Origin: Larus michahellis
Taxonomy: Eukaryota > Chordata > Aves > Charadriiformes > Laridae
Length of the DNA: 64,000 nt
Assembly: GCF_964199755.1 (NCBI RefSeq)
Contig: NC_133910.1
Location: 8,144,501 to 8,208,500, forward strand
Reading direction: 5' to 3'
Below the pieces are notes generated by a model. That model was not told the origin of the DNA. It searched no databases and saw only the letters and a program-made list of their open reading frames with translations. The translations under genes and the position numbers were made by a program. Positions 1 to 11,265 of the stretch are shown here, piece by piece. The first letter of the stretch is position 1. Each line of letters starts with the position of its first letter.

Positions 1-1191
1 AAAAGGAAAGAGAAGAGGTTTGTTTCTACTCTAAACGCTACTGTGGGTTAAATGACAGCAAGAGGCGTATCATAGCCCTCTGCTACATACCAGTAAGAAT
101 TCACCTGTGTTTTTAGGGCCCTATAATGCACAGGTAAGCCCAAATATAAGCCCCTTCTCATGGTACTTTGTACATAAAGTTTTGTACAGACATACAAATG
201 TGGTCCATTGGAGCCAAATAAATGAATTCTGACTGAATGCATTTAAGCCTTGCTCCCCAGGTGCCAGTCTCATACCTTCCCCTCTCTCACCTAGAGAAGA
301 ACAGATTTTCTATCTTATCAGGTCTCCCAGACCAGCTTGCGTTGCTCCTTTTTTCAGAGACTGCACCTAACCTTTTAAAAAAACGCAATAGGTTTGCTTT
401 CGATGCTACTTTTAGACCATAATTATATTAAAAACCCTTTTCACCAGAAGTCCTGTGCGAGAAAACCTAGGAGACACTGGACTGCCCACAGCAGGGCTGG
501 CATGTCAGCTTGTTCCCCATAAATAGCTCCTAAATAACTGCTCCTAAATAACTAAATAATAGCAAGAAAGCCTAAGTGGATTGTGGACCAAGGAAGCGGT
601 TTCCCCATAATAAAAAATTTTATTGGTTAAGGACTTTTCAGCTAATGCAATATCTTGCCTTACTGTCTAGACTTCCGTTTGCATTCTCTTTAGCCCATTA
701 GTACATCAACAAGTGGACAGCGTAGACTTCCCCCAACATATGCAATCCACTGGACAGCAAATGTGCTGGTAGCCAAGGTGTACACAGGGCTCCTTAACCT
801 TCGTTTCATCTCAAGAGCCATCTGTACGCCCCAAAACTGCATCGTAGCTCCTTGCTAGCCAAAAACTGGAGGGCCAGATCAAGTAGAAACCATAGCTGTA
901 AAAAATGCAGCTAAATGCAGCCCATCCCTTTTGCGGAACTTTTACCACCTCAAAAGCAATCACAGTTTTACTCACTATTTTTGTTATTGAAGACTGACAC
1001 AGACAGTGCATTTTGCATATCTTGGAGCTGTATATCTTCCCTTCTCTTCCCGTTTCTCCAGAAATCTAGTGACACCTCTGTTATCTTTTCAGCTCCTGCA
1101 TTGCTAAGTTAAGAGAAAACAAAGATTGTAGCTAGAGGTAGTTTTAAAACACGTCATGTGTACAGAACAGCAAACCTGAGAAGGCACTTAC
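1..1191 (-). other. TOR1A intron 3 (start of it)
   Basis: I looked for the next torsin exon (NAG..ITxxALDFWRSG) on the minus strand and did not find it, so this stretch is read as intron that leaves the window. No repeat or other gene recognised. Confidence 0.6.
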
Positions 1192-1367
1192 CTGAGGAAT
1201 ATGAAGATGGCTTGTCGGTAAGACACCCCATCCAGAAACTCATAGTAGTCCAGGAATGGCTTGATGGAATCAATGAGTCCTGCATGCATTTTATCCATTT
1301 CATCAAATATGAAGAGCGATCTGGGACAGATGCTCACATTTCCCCGAATCCACGACTGCAACTGGTC
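1192..1367 (-). CDS. TOR1A: TOR1A coding exon 3 (Walker B exon)
   Basis: Starts [12 protein letters not shown] after the acceptor GCTCAG and ends IFIFL plus AG before the donor GTAAGTGCC. Contains Walker B with catalytic Glu191. The last two bases need a third base from exon 4, which is outside the window. Confidence 0.93.
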
Positions 1368-4045
1368 CTGAGCAGCATAAAAATAAAAGATATTCAAAGA
1401 GTTACGTTGAAAAGACAGAAAATAGCACTTCTGCTTATTGACTTTTGCCCTGAAAGAGTCATTTCAATTGTGTCATTTTAACACTTTTGGCTTCTTGACT
1501 AAAACATGGTTAAAAGCTGTAAATAAAACTAACAGAATCTCATGCTGGTTCTGAAAAAAATTCAAGACACCAAGAGACAGGATGGGACAAGCAGGAAATC
1601 TCCTCGCAAGAAAGATATTGCTGTAAGCACAGCAAAAATGAAAGCACACAGCAGGACAAAGGACAGGTACCACCAAGGAATAGCAACACATAGCAAAGCC
1701 CTGACATGCAAAACAATTACTTTTGGCTGCACTTTGGTCTAAACATCCTTAGGCACCAAAATTATGACTATTAATTACCTGAACAGCACCAGTGAGAAAT
1801 TACACCTGCAGTCACTGGCAAAAGTCAAAACAGAATTCAGCCCTCAACCCTGTGTTTTAATCATTCAGAAGTTAAATGAAGACAATTACAAGCCCTTCTT
1901 AAATGACAGTGTTGTTCAGAAGGGCTAATGGTTTATTGTATTTAAAGATTCTCTCACTTAAGTGTTACATTTAAGATCAATAATGAAGTAACTGGAAAAA
2001 AAACAGGTCTATCTGCTGGCAGATGAATGAGAAGTAACCGTTCTAACCGTTTTCAATGATCCATCTTTTTTTTTATATTCACTGTTTACTCAGTCCCTGA
2101 ACTGCAGAGGCAGAACAGGAAGGTGGCATCGGGTGTATTGTGGGTGAGAAGCAACAGTTCCGTCTACTGCCTTGGGCAGCAAGTTTCCCAAGGGTAATCA
2201 TCTTGACACAAAAGCAGAAAAGGATCTGTTTTATTTTAAAACAGCTCAGTTGAAACAAGAGGGAAAGTAAGCTGTAAAGGAGGAAATGGATATTTCCTCC
2301 ATTTAGAAATCAGGTTTGTAAACCATCCCATTCCCATTTTTAACATATAAACAGAACATAAACATTTAGTACTACAAAAGACAGTGGTTCTCATTCAAAC
2401 TCTGCTGTTAAAGAAGTTAGTTAGAACAAAAAAAACCACAGAAAACATGCATCTGAGCTACTGCTCCACATGATATCCACCTGCCTACAGCACTGCACTG
2501 ACACGAACGGGCAGAACATTTCCAAATACATTTATTTGTACCTTTCTGACAACAGAGTATTTTTTCGTTTTACAGCTGGGAAATGGATGCATAGAAAAAC
2601 TAAATAACCTCCTCAGTGTGCAGTCAAACTGAAAAGCACAAGCATGCCTCAGAGAACATGTGTCAGCTTGCGACAGCACCTGACACATTGGAGGTCAGCA
2701 GGTAGTTCCCCAGAGTCATGAACTATTAGTTTTACACAGTGCCCACCAGTGTATCACCCAACCACGGAATCCTGCTCAGTCATGCTCATCGTTACGTCAG
2801 TTACATCTCTAAGCAAACTGTAGAACAAAAAAAACCCATATCGTTCTTCCCTAAAGAGAAGGAACACCAGTCCTAATGGATGTTAGGATTTACCCAGTTC
2901 TGTACAGATTGCAAAACTGTCACATTTTGCTGCAAAAAGCAGTATCTAGGTTTCTAGTATCGATTGTGCCATAACATTTATAGATCAACACAACAGTCAC
3001 TGCAGTAGAGCTCTGCCCCACTGCCATGGTTTCCACAGCACATTCTTACCTTGTAGTGATTGATGTTGTGAGCGTGAGGGAAGTGTAAAGTCGCCACAAA
3101 CTGATGGACATATTTACTCTGCAGACCTCTTTTATAAATGCTTTCAGCAACTATCTTACTGACAAAGTTTTTGCCTGTTCCAGTCCACCCGTGCAAGGAA
3201 AGGGTGAGAGGTTTTTTGACGTTGCTGTTGTTCAAGAAGCCCTTCACGGCCTTTACAACCACCTTGCTCACCAGGTGCTGCCCAAACAGCCTCTTGTCCA
3301 AATTCTCCTCCAGAGCTGGACGAAGAGAGACCACTCTGTCAACACAGAGGAGGGAGAGTGGCAGGGGGTCCCGCCGGCTTCTCCTCCCTCCGTACAGGAA
3401 AGTCCACCACCCGCCCTGGCCTGCAGGCTGCCAGTCCCAGGCCAGGGGGCACAAGGCTGGAGCCAGGGCCTACGGGGAGAGCCCACAGGCCCCACGGGCA
3501 GGCCTCTATAGGGAGACCCCCACGGGGAAGCCTAACAGACCCCAAGGCAAGGCCCCCACGGGGAGACCCACCAGACCCCACGGGCAGAACCCCACAGGGA
3601 GGCCCAACAGGCCCCAAAGGGATACCCCAACAGGGAGACTCCCACCGGCCCCACGGGCAGGCCTCCACAGAAAGACCCCAACAGGGAGACACCACAGGCC
3701 CCACGGGGATGCCCCCACAGGCCCTGGCCGGTCTCGGAGCCTCCGGACCCCCCTAACACCCTCCCGCCACCCCCGCAACGTCCCCTCAGCCCACCCCAGC
3801 CCCCAGCACCCCCTCAGCCCCGCACCGGCGGCGACGCGCCGGTCGTGCCGCTGGAGACAGCACTCCCTGAAGTAGCAGTAGAGCCGCGGGTATGAGATGA
3901 AGCCGGTAAGGGCCGAGGCGGCGGCGCCCGCGATCGCCAGCCCTAGGCTGATGGGCTCCACGGCGCTCGCCGGCCCGAGGAGCGGCGGCAGCAGCAGCAG
4001 CACCAACCCCAGGGCCTCCCGCAGCGCGCCCCGCCGCAGCTTCAT
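1192..4045 (-). CDS. TOR1A: Torsin-1A (AAA+ ATPase of the ER and nuclear envelope), first three coding exons; gene continues beyond the left edge
   Basis: Torsins are ATPases of the ER and perinuclear lumen that need LAP1 or LULL1 as activators. Coding exons 3826-4045, 3050-3333 and 1192-1367 (minus strand) join in phase to 226 codons plus 2 nt. Seen: start Met in a CpG island, hydrophobic leader at residues 11-28, the torsin VEPISLGLA segment at 29-37, a Cys-Cys pair at 62-63, Walker A GWTGTGKN at 122-129, Walker B FIFDE at 187-191 and the torsin [21 protein letters not shown] stretch. Text such as KNFVSKI and VATLHFPHA is nearer TOR1A than TOR1B from memory, and TOR1A is the neighbour of C9orf78 on the same strand in human. 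The sequon GNVS (Asn178, human Asn158) is kept; the one matching human Asn143 reads N-I-N. Sensor and C-terminal exons (4 and 5) lie outside the window. The leader is about 20 residues longer than human. Confidence 0.93.
1368..3049 (-). other. TOR1A intron 2
   Basis: AT-rich non-coding sequence of about 1.7 kb between Walker A and Walker B exons. No gene or repeat family recognised. Confidence 0.75.
3050..3333 (-). CDS. TOR1A: TOR1A coding exon 2 (Walker A exon)
   Basis: Encodes residues 74-168 including LFGQHL and Walker A GWTGTGKN. The acceptor must be ACAGAG|TG, not the AG two bases earlier, because only this choice keeps phase with exon 1. The donor is AAG|GTAAGA. Confidence 0.93.
3493..3725. 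repeat. 36-37 bp GC-rich minisatellite in TOR1A intron 1
   Basis: About six imperfect units, each starting CCCCA(C/A)GGG and containing ACAGGGAGACCC-like cores. A 36-bp period is a multiple of three, which is why several spurious Pro/Gly/Arg-rich reading frames appear on both strands here. Confidence 0.85.
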
Positions 4046-4200
4046 GGCCCGCCCGGCTCCGCCGCCGGCCCCGCCGCGCCGCCGCTTCCGCTCCGCAGCG
4101 CCACTTCCGCCGCCGCCATCTTGGCTGCGGGCAAAGGCGGGGCTGAGGCTGAGGCCTGCCGCCATGTTGGACAGGCACCCGCGGCTGTAATTTAGCTAAA
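3800..4200 (-). promoter_or_regulatory. TOR1A CpG-island promoter with YY1-type motif
   Basis: Dense CpG around the TOR1A start. At 4111-4124 the minus strand reads CCAAGATGGCGGCG, a classic YY1 site, about 70 bp upstream of the start codon; a weaker copy lies at 4159-4172. No TATA box seen. Confidence 0.75.
3826..4045 (-). CDS. TOR1A: TOR1A coding exon 1
   Basis: Codons 1-73 plus one base: Met, hydrophobic signal/membrane leader, then the conserved [12 protein letters not shown] segment. The donor is CCGCCG|GTGCGG on the minus strand. The ATG at 4045 was chosen because it starts MKLRR, matching the MKL start of human TOR1A; an ATG further upstream in the same frame lies in the CpG island and gives a low-complexity extension. 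Confidence 0.9.
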
Positions 4201-5395
4201 TGGCGGCCTCGCGTGGTTCGCTTGATGAAGTGCTGCGCGCACGCTCGGACGTCAGCTTAGGGCCGTGTCGGCAGGTACCCGTGGGGAATGCCGCCCCGGA
4301 CTGCACGGGGACACAGGCTCAGAGACAACCTTGCACGGTTACCTGGCCCAGAGACTTTTCCCCTTTTCTGAAAAAAAGTAAAATCTGGAGCTATTCCCCC
4401 CGCACCCCACCAGCCTCCCCGGAGTTTCTGCTCCTGAGTGATGGGACATGGACACCTGCCATGGGAGACCCTGACATTTGTTACCACCAGAACCCAGAAA
4501 CCATCAGCGTGCATTCCAGAAGAAAAAACGTCATTTACAAGCACTTAAAAACACTTTTATTATTTTCAGGTTACAAATCTTGCCTTCAAACTCCCGCACA
4601 TCATACCTCCTGGGCAGACATGGCTGACACTGGCTGCGGGGCCTCTGGCTTCTTCATCAGCTGCCATAGCGACCCTGTCCTGAGAGCTGAAAGTGAGATT
4701 TTCCTCAAATCCAACAGTTAACAACCTGATCAAGTTCTCTTCTTAGCTAAAATAAAATGCAGCGAATGGCTACAGAAGTAAGTCTACAGGGGGAAAAAGA
4801 TACAAAACGACACGGCGCATGATATAAAATCCCCGGCGCTGTGTATCTGCTTCGTTCCTTGCGCTGAGGACGGGCCCGGCGAGGCAGCACCAGGCACAGC
4901 CAGCGCTGATTTCTCCCCGAGCACTTGCAATCCAGGCTGAGGAGCAGCGGCACCGAACACACGGCTGCAGCATCTCAGCCTTACACACTCTGCAGAGCTC
5001 AGGCCCTTGGGAACAAAGGCAAAGTCCCCAACAAAGCTACATTCCAGCAAACCAGCTTTCACCCTTCCCTTTATTCTTACAAGGCAAACAGCACTGCTGC
5101 TTTTAAAGGATCTCTTTTTTTACTATTTTTTAAGAGGGTGAAAGAATGCCAACCATGAAAGCTCACGTTCTTCTAAAAGGTTTGTAACTAAAAATAACCT
5201 ATATACAAGATTTTATGGACCAAAGAGTTCACGATCACCTGCCAAGTGATTCACTACAGGGTCACAAGAAAAGCTTTGTAGGTAACACCAGCATGTGAAG
5301 GTAGTGACTCTCCGCACATCCATTTCAGGTCACTGACACAAAATCCTTTATTGGAGGAAATTAAGAGCAACTGCAGAGACTTCAGCCCATGTTCA
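4201..5395. other. TOR1A-C9orf78 intergenic region with C9orf78 3' UTR
   Basis: No coding exon recognised. The plus-strand open frame at 4200-4721 has no family resemblance and overlaps the TOR1A promoter. Bases about 4750-4805 are similar to 11,990-12,045, so this stretch took part in the duplication described at 12-13 kb. The C9orf78 polyadenylation signal lies at 5347-5352. Confidence 0.65.
5347..5352 (-). terminator. C9orf78 polyadenylation signal AATAAA
   Basis: TTTATT on the plus strand reads AATAAA on the minus strand, 44 bases past the C9orf78 stop codon, which gives a very short 3' UTR. Confidence 0.7.
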
Positions 5396-5487
5396 TCAGT
5401 ATCGCCTATTCATCTTCTTGAATTTCTCATAGTGATAATCATCTGTTGCTTTTTCATTGAGCGGACGTTTGCGATTTGGAGGAGACC
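5396..5487 (-). CDS. C9orf78: C9orf78 terminal coding exon 9
   Basis: Encodes SPPNRKRPLNEKATDDYHYE then KFKKMNRRY and the stop TGA at 5396-5398. This is the exon that is tripled in the copy at 12.1-12.4 kb. Confidence 0.95.
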
Positions 5488-8400
5488 CTTCAAAAGAAAG
5501 AGAAGGAAATATTAGTTCTCTGTCCTTCCACAGGAGACATTTCCTCACCTCCAGCACCTCCCTTAGACAGCCCCTTGCTCTGTGAAAGGTTCTTGCTTTA
5601 GCTGTCACTGCTCCCCAGCCTTGCCCCCCTTGCTATTCCAGCTTTCATCACACCCTTGTCAGCCACCTTTGGCAACACGTTTCAGGTGGGACCTTTGCTA
5701 CTCCAGCCTTGGGCATCTCTAAAGACATCCCCTACCCAGAGGGCTTCATGTGTGGCCTGGTAGTGTACATCACATGCAATAGCCTCTCATGGACTCAAAT
5801 TGCTCCATTTCCCCACTATTTCAGGGCACCCAGAGAAGAGAAGGTAAGAAAAGCCAGATCATTTCTCTGTGCAAGACCCCTGAAGAGTTTCAGTGTCTCT
5901 CCTTATGACATTTCAGATAAAGGAACATACGCTCAGGTTCTGGCCTCTCCGTATCCCCCACTCTCAGTGGACGGGGCTTTGGCTCTTCTTTGTTCCTTCG
6001 CACTGGTGCGTTTAGCTCCTCATGATAAACTGAAAGAAGGAAAACATCAGATGAGGAATGTTATCTGGAGCAGTGGTATGCAGAGGGACATAATTCTATG
6101 GCATTTGTGACAACTGATTTTTAGCAGAAACAACAGAACCTCAAAACAAGCATTTCCGTAATTGGTTTCTATGCATAATCAATACAGGCAAGATGGGAGA
6201 CAGCAAATTTCAGTAGCACTATTTCATCAGAAGTGGCCCAAAGACTCATTTCCTTCGGAACCCAGAAATCTGACTCCAAAACTCTCCTGTAAGCATGGTT
6301 AGGCACAGCAGAAGGCTGCCTTTCCTCCAGACGGCTGCCGTATGAGAGGCTCTCCCAGAAATTACTTCCCATCTCCCGTCTAGTAAGGTCTATGTTTGCT
6401 TGACCACCTGTCTGCCTGGGCAGCTGACAAAATGGATTTTGTCAATTACAAACCATCATTTGTAATGGCAGATGAGGCAGGCATTTCCAGCACACGCTCA
6501 AGACACAACTTAAAGAAAAACTTTTGGAAATTTATGAGGTGGTGTCAGCTGGGAGTTCAAGAGCAGAAAGTCAAGCCATGAGTAATATGTCCCTCTCCTT
6601 GCTGACGGATGGAAGAAAAAGACCATGCCAGATGGGGTCTATCTGAGCATCCCAGAACAAGGCAGCTGGTTGTGGTGATACACAAACCAATTTCTCCTGC
6701 ATCAGACTCTATCCCAATTGACTGCTTTTCTTCAGCAGAGGAGAGGATCACACCTGGGTCATGAGAGCTATGTGAGACTTACATCTATTGTGCTGGACAT
6801 AGTTAACAGCCATGTTGGTGGGAACAAAGGAAGTTTCACTGTCTTTCTTTTTGTTCTGCTGCTCTGCCAGCAGCTTGGCCTTGGCCTCTTCAGTTGAGAT
6901 GATGTTTTTTATTTTTGCACTAGGAGGAAAACAACAAAGAAAACCCTCATTAATATTTAGAAGGGTAGATTTAGGGGATAGTATTAACACTACTATAGTA
7001 TGCAATATGTTTTTTGAGAGAGAAGGCAGTGCTCTAGAAACAGAGGCTTTGTTTCCCATCCCAGAGCCCAACTGGGGCTGTCTGCTCCAGCCATACCGGT
7101 ACTCTGCCCATCAGTACTTGCCCATCCTGGCAATTCAGGCCAGAACCAACGTATCTGTGAACTACATACTCAATTCCCAGGTCCACTTCGGGAATGCCGC
7201 TCAGCATCTGGTTGGACAGCATCTCCTCAGTCTTCTTGGCAGAGGAGACACGGATGTTCTCTGGCAACTCGTACAGAGAATCCTCGGCATTTTTTAGCTT
7301 CACCTTCTGCTCCTCGTTCTCCACAATTCCCTTTCTCTTCTTCAGCTCAGTCTCAATGTACTTCATCCTAAACAGAAGTGCATGAGGGACACACAGTTAT
7401 TTAATTATTTTTTTCTGTACTGTGTCGCTGCACTGCTGGGCACAGGTGCATCCCTGTCCTGAGAGCTAGGAGAGAGGAATGAGCAATCTCCCCAAAGGAA
7501 CTCGGCTGACATCAATTGCACGAAGCAATTGTGCAAGAACTGATCAGATCCTCCAAGCTCGTTCACCACCAGCAGGGAAGGCTCCCACTGCTATTTAATG
7601 CCAGGCGAGCTGGTTGGTACCTCCCATCCATAAAAAAGCCTTCCCAAGAGTGGTAGCCAGGAGATGAAAGGGCAAGTGGAAGTTTCAGTGAGAACTCGGG
7701 AGATGTTCTGGGATGAGTCGGTATCCAAGACAGAAAAAACCCATATTGTGAGGGGACACCCAACCTCAAATTCAACATCCCAGACCCAACGCAGCACAAC
7801 TTACATGTCAGCATCTTCATCCCGCCTGTTGGTTTCAGCTGAGAAGGAAGTTCCCAAGTTTAGATCTTCCTCTTCATTAATCCTAAATGGAAGCCACAGT
7901 GTTTACAGTTTTCAGTTTGGGGCTGTTGGTTGTTTGGTCTTCAGAGCTCATCTGCACCCACCTGTCCTTGCCTCTTTCTTTCAGCTTCTTCATGTCCACC
8001 ATTCCCCCAGATTTTATCTTAAACGGGTCATCCTGTAAAATGAGAAATAAGGAATAAGCCTCAAGCTTCCCTTGAGTTTAATGCTAGTCTTCGGGATCTG
8101 GATTCACAAAGAGAGAACATTGAAGGATTGAGCCATGGCATCAGTCCTACCCCCGGCCAGACAGCGATGGGCTGGACCGCACTGGTGTTTTCACAGCGTT
8201 ATATCTTAGCCCTGAGGTAATCAAAGTGTCCAGCACTTACCACAAGTGTTGCTTCTTCTTGCAACTTTTCTCCCACAAGCAGAGCTACAGCGCTAGTCAA
8301 GCAGATAAAGAAAGTAAAAACATTTCAGTGGAAGGAATTTACCGTTACGTTACACCGAGGGACAACACAATTTCACATCCTTGGTGCTACATCCCTTACC

Positions 8401-9851
8401 TCACCCCATTGGGTCGCTTTCTGAGGCTCTGAACTTCTTTGGTTTCCTCAAGTTTTAACCTAAAGAAAAAAAACATTTCACCTAGTACTTGATGCTTTGT
8501 TTTTTGTTGATTAACTTAATTTGATTTTCTGCAGTTAACATGGAATCTTCTAGACAGGCCTTGCCTTAAAATTCTGCATATCAGTGTCTATTTTTCTGGT
8601 TACAAATTAGATAGATATTTTCTATTTTACTTTATTTAAGCAATTCCATTTATTTATGCAGTTAGAAAAAAAGCCACATGACATCTGCTGGCTATGTCCC
8701 CTCAACACGCCTTCCCTCGTCTGAGGAAAGAAGCACCCCAGCATCGAAAGGCTTTAATAAGAAGCCAATATGGGAAAAACAACTCCAGCATCGTTGGTTT
8801 TGGTCCATGAAGATCTCCAGACAATATTCTCCTCACAGGAAAACAAAGGGTCACCAAGAAACATGAATTAATGCGGAGCACCTTTACGCCTTCAACAATT
8901 TGACACTAGCTAATAAAAATCATACAGTCATTTCTCAGGAAAAGGAGGAACTAACGAAGCACAGAATTTGCAGCAAAATTAGCAGCAGCTCTCAAGTGGG
9001 TATAACACAGATGAATGGATGTCAACATACATCAGTGACTCAGACGAAAGTTTAGGGTAAATTTAAAGATCAAGTCTCTCTATACAGACTGACATGCACT
9101 CATAATTTCTTCAGATATTTGGACTTTTACTAATTATGCACGTTTTTCACTATCTGCCATGAACTATGCATCATGCCATATTTGTCAGAGGCAAAATAAG
9201 AACTAGAAAGATCTTGCTTGGAATGCAGGGCTCTGCAAACGAAAGGGCCCATCTGCCCTGTCTGCATCCGTCAGAAATTGCGCTCTCATTTATGTCTGCA
9301 GAACTGGAGCCCATGGAACCACCCCGGTGCGCGGGGCTGCAGAGCCACCCTGCATCGCCTCGGTTTCACGGGCTGCTTCCCAAAGTCAGTATTTTCTGAT
9401 TCTAGGTGATTTAAACCTTCCACGACAAACTTCCCTCAGTTGTTGCTCTAGTATTATACTGCTGGTGAAAATAACGGGGCAGATTCTTGCGGGTGCCAGT
9501 TCCCGAGGGGAAGGGCCGCATCCGTCAGGAATGCCGTGCACGGCCAGCGGCGGGGCTGCGCCGCTCCCGGTGACCTCGCGGGGCTCTCGGTGCCCCCTGC
9601 TCCATCCCACGAGGGGCTCCGCGAGCTGTCCGGCCCCGGCTGCTCGCCTCTCCCGGCCGGCACATCCCGGAGGAGCTTCGGTGGAAGAGACCCCCCATCT
9701 CCGAAGCGACCGGGGCTCCCGGCGGGTTCGGCCGGGCCCAGACGGGGTCTCTGCCGGTCCCCACCCACCTGACCTCCTCCGCCACCTGCTCGTCCTCCTC
9801 CTCCTCCTCCGAGTCCTCCCTCCGCCGGCGGAACGACTTCTTGGCGGGCAT
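5396..9851 (-). CDS. C9orf78: C9orf78 / TLS1 homologue, spliceosome-associated disordered protein, complete
   Basis: Binds the spliceosomal helicase BRR2 (SNRNP200) in the nucleus and influences 3' splice-site choice; its fission-yeast relative Tls1 affects splicing of telomere and silencing factors. Nine minus-strand coding exons (9769-9851, 8400-8459, 8241-8292, 7962-8032, 7805-7882, 7170-7367, 6783-6919, 5931-6029, 5396-5487) sum to 870 nt, 289 codons plus stop, the same length as the human protein as I remember it. Landmarks: basic then acidic N-terminus (FRRRRED, EEEEEDE), SAVALLVGEK, GGMVDMKKLKERGKD, LGTSFSAETNRRDEDADMM, the long central helix-rich segment with ELPENIRVSSAKKTEEML, AKIKNIIST, VPTNMAVNYVQHN and C-terminal DDYHYEKFKKMNRRY. 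All introns are GT-AG and all phases agree. The start codon sits in a shared CpG island. No sign of damage. Confidence 0.97.
5931..6029 (-). CDS. C9orf78: C9orf78 coding exon 8
   Basis: Encodes FYHEELNAPVRRNKEEPKPR then PLRVGDTERPEPE; acceptor CTTTCAG, donor GTATGT. This exon is missing from the partial copy at 12-13 kb. Confidence 0.94.
6783..6919 (-). CDS. C9orf78: C9orf78 coding exon 7
   Basis: Encodes AKIKNIISTEEAKAKLLAEQ, then QNKKKDSETSFVPTNMAV and NYVQHNR. A diverged copy of this exon is present at 12,954-13,043. Confidence 0.94.
7170..7367 (-). CDS. C9orf78: C9orf78 coding exon 6 (largest)
   Basis: 66 codons from MKYIETELKKRKGIVE to PEVDLGI plus GA before donor GTATGT. This is the most conserved part of the family. 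Confidence 0.95.
7805..7882 (-). CDS. C9orf78: C9orf78 coding exon 5
   Basis: Encodes INEEEDLNLGTSFSAETN and RRDEDAD plus AT; acceptor CATTTAG, donor GTAAGT. Confidence 0.93.
7962..8032 (-). CDS. C9orf78: C9orf78 coding exon 4
   Basis: Encodes DDPFKIKSGGMVDMKKLKER and GKD plus AG; acceptor TTTTACAG, donor GTGGGT. Confidence 0.93.
8241..8292 (-). CDS. C9orf78: C9orf78 coding exon 3
   Basis: A 52-nt exon encoding SAVALLVGEKLQEEATLV, between acceptor GACTAG and donor GTAAGT. Ends in phase 0. Confidence 0.93.
8400..8459 (-). CDS. C9orf78: C9orf78 coding exon 2
   Basis: Encodes LKLEETKEVQSLRKRPNGV, flanked by acceptor TTTAG and donor GTAAGG. Phase 2 on both sides. Confidence 0.93.
8460..9768 (-). 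other. C9orf78 intron 1
   Basis: Intron of 1.3 kb: AT-rich on the exon-2 side, CpG-rich from about 9.48 kb towards the promoter. No other gene recognised. Confidence 0.75.
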
Positions 9852-10050
9852 GGCCCTGGCTGCTGCGCTCCACCACCGCCGCCGCCACACTGCGGCCCCC
9901 CGCGCCCCGAGGCCTCTCCGGGCCGCGTCGCACGGCGATGACGCCACAGACCCGCGACGAAGCCGCGCGGCGCCACTCTTCCGCCAGTACCGCGGCCGGG
10001 CAGGGGCCGCCCGCCAGGCCAGGCCGGGCCAGGCCTACCCCTACCCCCCT
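9480..10050. promoter_or_regulatory. CpG-island promoter of C9orf78, probably shared head-to-head with USP20
   Basis: CpG-dense around the C9orf78 start. A CRE/ATF-like TGACGCCA lies at 9939-9946 and an ETS-like CTTCCGCC at 9979-9986. The sharing with USP20 is inferred from the usual head-to-head arrangement of these genes in other vertebrates and from USP20-like exons found 1.3 kb away on the plus strand. Confidence 0.7.
9769..9851 (-). CDS. C9orf78: C9orf78 coding exon 1
   Basis: MPAKKSF start, then an Arg run and an acidic Glu/Asp run, ending EEV plus AG before donor GTGGGT. The start matches the short N-terminus of the family (MPVVRKIFRRRR in human), so no upstream extension is needed. 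Confidence 0.93.
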
Positions 10051-10059
10051 CCCCTTCCT

Positions 10060-11265
10060 CCGAATCAATTTTAAAACAATATTTTGTTCATTAGTTTTTC
10101 TGGGAAACCTCTTCTGGGAAAGGGGTAAGAAAGCAAGGAAGATGAACTAGCAAACATGGCATGGATACTTTTAATTTTTTTTTATTTTATTTTAAATTAA
10201 ACCAGCCGATGCACTTGGGAAGAGGGGTCAGTTTTGAGTAAGGAACTCAGAGCCTGAAAGCGTCCCAGTTTTTATGTGTTAGTCAAAGATACTGTGCTCT
10301 TGTCACTCGTCTTTTAAACCGACAGCTGTTACGTGACACTATTTTGCTTCTCAGTGAAGGTGCCTGAGATTGGTCGGTTGTTTGTTCAGCATCTCTCCGC
10401 AGGTTATAGGGATCCTGGTTACAACCCCTGTTGTGTTTTCTGGCATGTAAATATGATTCCTTCCCCCTTCAATTTTGCGTTGCTCCTCCAGTTCAGTTTA
10501 TTGAGTTCCAAAGAGCATTGGAAAAACATTGTTATAAAATTATCCTTGAGGTTTGTTTTCTGCCAAGGCACGGTGCTAGGCAAGCTCTGCAGCTCACAAG
10601 ATAAGTGTTGCTGATATGGCTTATTCATTTATCCTTTTTTTTTTTTTTTTTTTCTTGTTTTCTCCCCACTGTCAGTGATTCAGACCAGATAACGCTGGGA
10701 ATTCTTTCAAATGTCCTCAAAATGTGAAAACAGAGTGTAGAGAAATGTTTGTTTTCCCGCCCTGCCTGCTGAGCTAGCGCAGAACCCCGTTTCTAGGGGG
10801 GAACGCGTGGTTTACCAGTCTGCTCAGGTTCAGGGAGAACAGAGTATTTGTGGTAAACAAAAGCAGTTAAGTTATGTATGATGCAAGGCATGTAGGAGTT
10901 AATGGGAGTTTTTATCCATTGCTATTAGACTCTGCATCATTCAGAGATGCTACATGATCCAGACACATCCCTCATTGTTCTGATCATTACCTTTATTCGT
11001 GCGTTTCCCTCTCCTCCCCATTGCCTGGCTCGCTTCCCTATGGGTTAACAACGGGTCAGAGCTGCGCTGGCTAACATGACTGGCTCCTGATTTAGACTTG
11101 TGTTGATCTCTTTGAACCTTGAAGATGGATATCTTAATCTCTAATACACAAAACATACTAATTTATCTTCTTACAACCTGTGAGAGCAAATCTGGCGTGT
11201 AACTGAAAGGAACTCTCCGTTCTTGTCCTAGGAAAACACACCCCCGCAGGTGAGCGCTGGTGAAA
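10060..11265 (+). other. Gene-free stretch, expected USP20 5' intron
   Basis: No exon recognised. Holds a 19-T tract at 10,635-10,653. By position it should be the intron between a non-coding USP20 first exon and the piece at 11,266. Confidence 0.5.

Noticed and set aside
3138-4178. Several long Pro/Gly/Arg-rich frames on both strands around the TOR1A promoter and intron 1
   Set aside because: They come from the 36-bp minisatellite and CpG-island composition and overlap the well-supported TOR1A exons in other frames.
4200-4721. 173-codon plus-strand frame starting in the TOR1A promoter
   Set aside because: No family resemblance, no supporting splice or promoter signal in that direction beyond the CpG island, and mixed composition.
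9386-10068. Long overlapping frames through the C9orf78 promoter
   Set aside because: CpG-rich composition gives few stops; only the frame starting at 9851 matches a known protein.
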